Origin: Lethocerus indicus
Lineage: Eukaryota; Arthropoda; Insecta; Hemiptera; Belostomatidae
Length of the DNA stretch: 64,000 nucleotides
Assembly: GCA_019843655.1 (NCBI GenBank)
Contig: JACDQD010000104.1
Location: 186,001-250,000, forward strand
Direction of reading: 5' to 3'
Of this stretch, positions 57,001 to 64,000 are shown piece after piece. The notes under the pieces are model-generated. The model was not told the origin of the DNA. It did not search any database and saw only the letters and a list, made by a program, of their open reading frames with translations. Made by a program: the position numbers and the translations under genes. Each line of letters begins with the position of its first letter. Position 1 is the stretch's first letter.

Positions 57001-58853
57001 CGACGGCCAATATAAACCTGAGTTTATATTCAATATGAATGATGCGGCGGAAAATAAAAACTCGTGCTCGGTGTATTCAAAGTAGGCAATTATAGTTTCC
57101 GCCAATAGAGTGCGTTTTCAAAGTGGTACTGGTAGCAATAAAATATATTTCTTTGAACCGATAGTGGGCGAGAAAGTAATGAGTGGACCGGGAGAACTGC
57201 ATCCTTCGCGGTACGCGTTCGCCACAGGTTCGAATTCCATATTTAGCAGTCGAGCTCTGTCCAGATCCAGATAAACCGCTAACGACCCCGTAACGTTTAT
57301 GAATTGAAGGCGGCTCCAATACAGGCGACGACAGAGTGTCGGTAGTAAAATATTGTCATTGTCGATAGGCCAGATTTCGCCAGGTTCCGCGGCCATTTTA
57401 TGGCCGGCCTGTAATTATAATTGTGCCCGGCTCGGGGGTGAAACAGCGGTCGGCTCCAGGTTCCAACTCGTAAAACCAGAGCCGGCGTCGACGATGCCCG
57501 GTATCGGAATGCGACGGCCGATTGAATCGTCCCTACTTGGACGTCCGTACGGAGGAATGGCGGCCTATCAATAAACCCGGAATACAACAACACTTTTATA
57601 CAGGGCGGTTATTCGATCAGTAGCGCGTTCTTCCCTCCTCGGCTCTTTATTACGTGATTGTATTCGATACATAATAAAAAAACAATTCTGATGACTTATT
57701 CAATTGAAATTGCGGAATTTGATTGGCGCGCGTACCGATCTGATAAGAAACAAACGAATTTACTCCTCCGGTGGGGAATATTATTACAATGCAAGAATTC
57801 ACTAGTATTTGCAATAAATTCAATTGGTTATTAAATTGAGATGTACTCTCTCCCTCTCTCTCTTGTTACTCTTCTTCTTAATAATTTCTACTTTCTCGTG
57901 TTTTCTTTATTCGTAACTCAATTCACATCTAGGAACTTGTTAAGTGCGTGCGTTAAAGGCCGGCCTCGACGCCTTGGGTGGGTCCGAGTCCAGGTATCGA
58001 GAGCGAGAGCGTTCGAAAACCACCTCTTCGGTAGCCTGAGAAAACCGAACTATATCTGGGCCGGATCGGAAGAATCTTGATAAAAAGGGGGAGTCTGGGG
58101 GGTGCGAGCGCGTTCGGAGCTCTTAGTTAGTTAACCGGCGGTCTCTTTCGGCTCTCCGAATTGAGGGAGGTCAAACGCTGTTTTTTACCCGCTCTGGCCC
58201 CTTTGCCCCAGATAATTTGGAGCCTCCTCCGCACGTAGTAGCCCTCTAAGCTCGTTTCAAACCGCCAGCCATTCTGACGACAGCGGGGACGAAAATACCC
58301 AACCGTAATTTTTATTACAGTAGTCTCGGTATTTAGATATCGCGTAAAGGCAATACGGGTGTTGACAATGCCATCCTTCGTAGGCCCCCCTAATAAAGAT
58401 ACACTTCTGAGTTTCTTCAGCATGGAATCTAAAGAATAGTCATTACTAGATAATCAATTATAAAAAAAATAAGATCAGGCAAAGAATAATGCGCTGTTGA
58501 TTGGTTACAAATTATATGAACCACCATCTTTAGGTATGTTATACAATTATTATTTTTTTAATTATATTTATTTAGTAATTTTAACTTAAAATATCTTTTA
58601 CGTAGATTTCTTCCCAGACACGAAACAACTTTCCGTTTTAAAGCTCATATCCAAATATCACATTTGTTTGAGTTATTGCTGTATAAAAGGCATTAGTTTG
58701 AATGGCTCGATGATTTTAATTTTCTCTCGTAATGTTTCTATTATTATTGATTTGAGGTTCATTGAACAGTACTGTCATTCAGCGTTATTGCATATTAATA
58801 ATCATTATTCGACAGTTATTCTGTCGGTCTAGTCAGTCGGTCGGGACGCCTAC

Positions 58854-59092
58854 CTGGAGAACCCTCTTGGAGAGTCCTGTTTTCTGTGCGAGCTGCTTGA
58901 GGTCCTTGGCGTCCGGGTTCTGGTTGATGTTGAAATAGGACTTCATTGTCCTGAGCTGGTGGTGCTTGAAGGAGGTCCTCATCCGCTTGGTCCTCTGCTG
59001 CTGGCCCTGTACCCCGGGGGAGCTCACCCCCGAGCTCTCGTAGGCGAGCGACTCCATCGAGGAGGACAGCTCCCCGGCAGCATGCATCATGT
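58854..59092 (-). CDS. ap: apterous-like LIM-homeobox gene, internal exon (homeodomain residues 1-46)
   Basis: This is an internal coding exon of a LIM-homeodomain transcription factor that binds TAAT-type DNA in the nucleus. It is 239 bp, two bases of a split codon plus 79 codons. A 33-residue linker rich in Ser, Gly and Gln leads into homeodomain residues 1-46, including RTSFKHHQLRTMKSYF and NPDAKDLKQLAQKTGL, which are diagnostic of the apterous/LHX2/LHX9 family. Arg5, Phe8 and Phe20 are present. The 5' border is the acceptor ttgcag (AG at 59094-59093, phase 1). An in-frame TAG at 59139-59141 limits any upstream extension. The 3' border is the donor gtaggc (GT at 58853-58852, phase 0), directly after Val-Leu-Gln. 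Compared with the vertebrate LHX2/9 homeodomain as I recall it, Asn21, Gln24 and Ser41 differ from Ala, His and Thr. The two LIM domains are not in the window. Family assignment is firm. Which apterous paralogue (apA or apB) is not determinable here. Confidence 0.96.
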
Positions 59093-60440
59093 CTGCAACA
59101 CCACCCGTCACCTCCACAACACACACATACCCACACAACTAGACAAATCTCACTTTTTAATCGTTTCATACAACTGTATATTAACGATGTAACATAACAT
59201 ACTGGGTACGCACTAAAATCGTACAGCAAATATATCAGGTCGGCTATAATCCGGCTGAAAGTTATTTTATTTTCCTTTATATTTTTCACTTTTACTGTAC
59301 ATTTCCTAGACCCAAGTGCAACAGCAATTTTCGTATTCCAAAAACAAAATGTGGTATAACAATTTCTATTCAATTAAACAGGTATTTTGAGAGTAACATA
59401 AATATTTTCATAATTTTCAGTGTCGGATGGCCAATATAAAGCGAATGCAAGTGGCGAAAAATCAATGATCAAACAGGCGAAAGGAGAAAGAATGTCGCAG
59501 AGATCTCGAAAAAATCCCATAAAAATTTCCACTGAATTGATGACGAATATTGGGAACTCTGTAAGTGAGTAACTTTAATAATATATTTGACCTCTAGATT
59601 CTTTTTTGTATAAAATGACAATTTCGTTGATATATAAATTTTTAAGCGGGAATCTAACAACAATATTTGAATTGTGCTTCTTATTTCTAAAATCATATCT
59701 TCAGATGAGGAATCGTACTTATCTTTACGTGATATTAAGTACGAATATGACTTTAGTATAAAGAATTCTATATCTAGACGGTTATAAAAAAATTGACCGA
59801 ATGATTTGTTGATTTCTTGCGGCATGCAATTGGAACGTTGAAAAATGTCAGCCGGATTATCGCTGCCTAAATATACTGTTAATAAGATTGGTATGGAGAA
59901 ACAGAACTACTAACTTATGCTTGATAAGAAGTAGGCCAGAGGATTGTGCGAAAAGATAACCACCGTGCCTCATTATACAAACGTGTACATAGTTCACAAA
60001 CCAGCCTGACTCCTTCGGGTTAATTTAATTCCAACTATTAATTGGATAATTTGTACAGACGCGAGTAAACAATTGTAATAACTGCGACCGCTGTTTAGCA
60101 TAAAATCAATAACGAATTTTTCAGAGAATTTTATTTGCAGTAATTACAAAATGTCTTATTTTTTTGTCCCAAGCCCATTCTTATAAGTGCTAATTCACCA
60201 GTTAGGATGAATTATAAATGGTCAATCTCTACGAAATCTCGGCCCTGTCCGATAACGAGCAGCGTGTTACAAGCCCGGGGAGCAACAGTTGCCCAGGGTA
60301 ATTATTGTAGGCCGTAATAGAATTAAACAAATTACTAATTAAAGTGGTAAAATAACTCAACACGCGAACGCGCCATTACCTGACGTGGTTGGTAGCCCAA
60401 GCCGGGGTTTCGCCATCGTAAATTCATTTTTCAGGCCCCG

Positions 60441-60493
60441 GTTTTTCTCTCTCTTTCTTTCGCTATCTCTCTCTCCCTCTCTCTCTCTCTCCT
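60441..60493. repeat. Imperfect CT-rich pyrimidine tract
   Basis: A mostly CT/TTTC tract with a few interruptions, upstream of the apterous-like exons. No gene is associated with it. Confidence 0.85.
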
Positions 60494-61472
60494 CAAAAAG
60501 AAATCACTAACCGATTCGTTTTGTTCGTCGGAACCTCTCTCGCCGGTGGTCTTCCTTATCTCGGTGGTTATCGAGGTTGGCCTCTCTGAACTGAGACACA
60601 GTGCTGTGTAATGGGCGTGCTGGTCGAATATTCAGTCTCCTTTTTTAATTACTTACTATCAAATTGAATTATCAAAAACAGTCTTCAATTTAGGCCAGAG
60701 GTACATCGTCCCTTGCAGGTGCTCTATTTCTGTTTGTAAATTACAAACGTTACGAATACTATTACGGACCTAAATTTGTCCAGCTATTCGTTCGTTATAC
60801 TTATTTACTACTGATGATAGCGAAATACCAAATTCTTTAACAGTTATATATGTATATGCAGAGTTTAATATATTTGAGTTTTCCGTCTTGATGAGATAGT
60901 TTGCTTGTTGAACAAAATGTTAGCAATCGTTTACTGGTTGGTTACTGTACAGATATAAGTGAATAGATCTAGCCTGACAGGTTGTAATTAGGTTTCAAGG
61001 TCCTTGGAGGTTTCCACCTCTATTCGCCTATATATCTGCGTAATATCCATCTCATTCATGGAACGAATTAACTTTGCTAATTCGCAACTGGTGTGAAAAG
61101 CGAGAGTAGCGGTGTCCAGTACATGCGTAACCATTGCTGCCAAAGGCGATTCGAAGGTGTTGGCTTTACGCAAATTTAAATACCGCGCCGGTTCTGTTTT
61201 GTACGCTGTGCCTGGTCAATAAGCGGGGTGATGGATGTAACGGTTAGAGCCAGAAGTTAGGTGTGCGACAGGGCGAGCACCTGGCGGAGAAATTTATCTG
61301 CGGAGTGCCAGTAGCGCTTTCAATGGGGGCCGGTCCCGGCTACAAATAGAAGCTCACGAGGACACTGAATTGAGCGTCGGACACTTTACATGATTACAGT
61401 CGCGATTCCAGTGGCCGCCTCCATTGTCCCCTGTACACACACGGGGCCAGGGCATTAGACGCAGGTGGACCC

Positions 61473-61488
61473 GCGCATATATATGCGC
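61473..61488. repeat. 16-bp perfect palindrome GCGCATATATATGCGC
   Basis: A self-complementary sequence with GC-rich ends and an alternating AT centre, all alternating purine-pyrimidine apart from the ends. It lies upstream of the apterous-like exons. Confidence 0.85.
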
Positions 61489-64000
61489 CGTCGCCGGTCG
61501 TTATTTCTTACAATATAAATAATCAATAATCCGAATGTGCGGAAGTAAATTATTAAAATCGGCTTCGGTTTATAAGTCGAAACGCTTAACTCTTATATCA
61601 GAGCACCATCAGCTACAGTAGGTATGTGCTTTATTTTCCGGCCTATCAACATGTACGGCCCAAAGCACCAGGATAATTAAGTAAAAGTTAGGGTTTCTTT
61701 ATAAGTAAATGATAAATATCACAAACGCCCTACTTTGTAAATATTGTATAATTTTTAATAACTGTATTACAGTATTAGTTTAAAGTAATAGTACAGCCCT
61801 AAGGTACTACCGGATTATGTGAATTATTTATTTCAGGAATATTGGAAAGCGTTCATTACATGCAGAAATAAAACATTTTGTAAATCATAAATCATAGCTT
61901 AGGTTTGTAGTAGGGGAAGGTCACAGGCTATCGTCTCCATTTTTGGTTGCAATAGGCTCCGGTGCGTCAAAATTTTCGATTATCCACAGGGGAGCGAAAA
62001 TAATAATTTTAAAGGAAACGGATTTAGTGGAAATAAAAGTCGGTCTGAAGTAGACTGAAATGTTTTTAATGAGTAGTTTGTAACAGGCCTACAACAATTC
62101 GTGAATCCAAGAAGGAGGAAGTGGGCCGAAAAGAGTTTGAGACGGAGAGGGATAGATATGGGAGGTAGAGAGAGGGAGCGAGAGGGAGATAGGGTCCGCC
62201 ATAACACGGGTGGCTCCCTCCCTCATCAGGCATTCCTCGATGTCCCAACTCCTCCTCCTATCTCGCCTCCTTCCTTTTCAGAAGGGCCTCGTAAAAATGT
62301 CACCTCCCGGCCGAGCGGGGGGAGAAGATTCCATCGCGTTTCCGAGCGACGCCCCGACTCCCGAGAAAGAAGAAAACCCGGCCGGAAAAACTCCCCTTAT
62401 GGAACATGGACATGGACGGGAAACTGCCGCTCTGCCGCCGTTATGTATTTTCCTTACGGGCTTGACCGGAGGATGCAAATCGAATATAAATGAGGTTCTT
62501 GTTTCTCGAAGCGCAAATAAGTGCGAAACCGAGGGAGCACGTAGAGCGAAAAAATAACTCCAGAAGGGAAGACAGTATTCAGGACCGTTTTGTTACAGCA
62601 AATTCAAACAAGAATCACAATGGAGGTCAAAAATTCCGATGAGTCTGTCTACGGTTATCTGCCATTCAATGCATACTTTAACAGCGCCAGCTCGTTCGTG
62701 CCAAAAGCATAAAAAGCACTTCTGCGATAACGATCTCGCTTGGCTTGTCATTCCATGAGATTAATGCGATGAATGAACTTAATTTGGTTTGTTTTAATAA
62801 TAATGAACTGTAATTTGACCTCTAGTTGAAGGAATTTCTTTGGAGTTTCGCAAGGAGTTAAAACATCTAGTGTAACACTGATCCATCTTGTCAGTATTGT
62901 CATTGCAATAGTTACAACTAATTAAATTTGCATGAATTCCCAGATCATTCAACTTCAAATGGTCAGTTCGTTGCCAACACTCGCTATAATTGGTCTCTCA
63001 ACGTATGACAAATAGTTAGTTGAATTCCCGTTCGGATTCCTAAGCCCCTTATTTAATTTTTTTTCTCTTCTTTTTCACATTTTTACGCGAGCCGCAAAAG
63101 TACAAAAAAAATGAATACGCTTTTCTCTCGTTTGAAAAGGAGTCACGACTCGCTCAGTTGCCTGGTTCATTCAGGTCGCAGTTGTCGGCAAGGGGCAAAG
63201 CACCGTGGGGATCGATGGACAATAATAAAGACCAAGCACAATGAGGATAAGGTTGAAGGAACGCTAAATGAATACTACCGGTTCGAAGAAAGAGAAGAGT
63301 ACGAATTCCGTCCAGCCTGTATTTATTCTTCCTTCGTTTCTAAACCAGTCAAACTGAACTCCATTCATTCTTGGCACAATTTAACGGATCATTATCTAAA
63401 AACAAAACATATACATAAAATTCTATTTTGCCTCGTCGTTCTGGGTATATCGTTCAATACATCTTGCATGATTCCCCACTTTTATTCTTGAAATGATTCC
63501 TTTATTCTATCCACTGGATTAACAACTCTCAGAACACTATTAATTTTGGATGATCTCGAATTCTACATTTTTTCAGAACTCCAAACCCTCAATTTGTCGT
63601 AATTCTGCAGGTTCATCTTCCTGACATGTGACTGACACCCACATAATAATGAGGAACAGTTCTACGCATGATCGAGATGATGGTGACATAAGATATATAA
63701 AAGTAGTAATTATGTATGTATATATATATAACGCGTTATTTGTAGGTTATACAGAGTTTATCCATACTCTTCTCTAACTCAGCAGCTAGTTGGATGGAAC
63801 AATGAAATATGAATCCGTGGCTAAAATTACAAATCATTACCCTTTTCTCGTTTTTTTTCATTGAGGTTAAACTCCGTAACTTTCAGTTTCAGGCCGTCGG
63901 ATAATTTATTTTTCACATTAAGATGATGGATCGGGTTATCTGTGCGCTGTACCATTCAGCAATTTCGACTGTTGCAGATGCAACCAGTAATTTGAAAATG

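Larger units (their letters stand above)
47897..58853 (-). other. ap: 10.96-kb phase-0 intron splitting the homeodomain codons 46/47
   Basis: This intron of the apterous-like gene has a GT donor at 58853-58852 (gtaggc) and an AG acceptor at 47898-47897 (attgcag). It interrupts the homeodomain between residues 46 and 47, a position shared by many LIM and paired-type homeobox genes. I see no other exon with a recognisable domain inside it on either strand. It contains a TC microsatellite (51459-51490), an AT-rich direct repeat (54027-54058), GC-rich patches around 48.1-48.4, 51.5-51.8 and 57.2-57.6 kb, and a Pho/YY1-type GCCATTTT at 57392. The length suggests it may house regulatory DNA, which is inference only. 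Confidence 0.9.
59093..64000 (-). other. Upstream intronic sequence of the apterous-like gene (LIM exons not present)
   Basis: The exon at 59092 begins with two bases of a split codon, so at least one more coding exon must lie further right. I looked for the Cys/His spacing of LIM domains on the minus strand and saw none, so this 4.9 kb is best read as intron running off the window edge. It holds a pyrimidine tract (60441-60493), a 16-bp palindrome (61473-61488) and a GC-rich patch at about 62.1-62.5 kb. A 126-codon plus-strand frame at 63111-63491 has no domain I recognise, and I do not call it a gene. Confidence 0.7.

Noticed and set aside
58816..59373. 185-codon minus-strand open frame over the homeodomain exon
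   Set aside because: It is a shifted shadow of the real frame; its translation across the exon has none of the homeodomain residues, and the true frame is one base off.
63111..63491. 126-codon plus-strand frame near the right edge
   Set aside because: It starts with a normal ATG but has no recognisable domain, and it lies opposite the presumed apterous-like intron. It could be tested by RNA reads.
59093..64000. Search for LIM-domain exons upstream of the homeodomain exon
   Set aside because: No frame shows the Cys-x2-Cys, Trp-His and Cys-x2-Cys spacing of LIM zinc fingers, so these exons must lie outside the window.

Overview
The window is eukaryotic, and the evidence points to an arthropod, most likely an insect. 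Its only recognisable coding sequence is a LIM-homeobox gene of the apterous/LHX2-LHX9 family on the minus strand, split by a conventional GT-AG intron. The homeodomain has the arthropod-type 'AKWRR' end to its recognition helix, where vertebrate LHX2/9 has 'AKFRR'. The DNA is moderately AT-rich with GC-rich patches, long dinucleotide microsatellites and no obvious CpG depletion. The species cannot be named from the sequence.

Layout, in plus-strand coordinates. From 1 to about 46-47.6 kb there is a gene-poor flank lying 3' of the gene. It holds a small inverted-repeat element (169-402), several microsatellites, a G-rich tract, short perfect palindromes and scattered GAGA and Pho/YY1-type motifs, but no protein gene I can support. 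The last exon of the apterous-like gene is at 47645-47896. It carries the end of homeodomain helix 3 and a 69-residue tail. A 10,957-bp intron (47897-58853) follows, and then the penultimate visible exon (58854-59092) with homeodomain residues 1-46. The remaining 4.9 kb (59093-64000) must be at least partly another intron, because the exon at 59092 begins in phase 1 and the LIM domains are not in the window. The gene therefore continues off the right edge.

Together the two exons encode one complete homeodomain and the C-terminus of a transcription factor that in other animals acts with the LIM cofactor Chip/LDB in dorsal-ventral appendage patterning and neural identity. The long intron and the large gene-free flank fit a developmental-regulator locus whose non-coding DNA holds enhancers. 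That is inference; no conservation test could be run. I did not find an undescribed biological system. The best leads are a possible intron-retained isoform with a truncated homeodomain, three divergent homeodomain positions, and GAGA/Pho motif combinations in the 3' flank.
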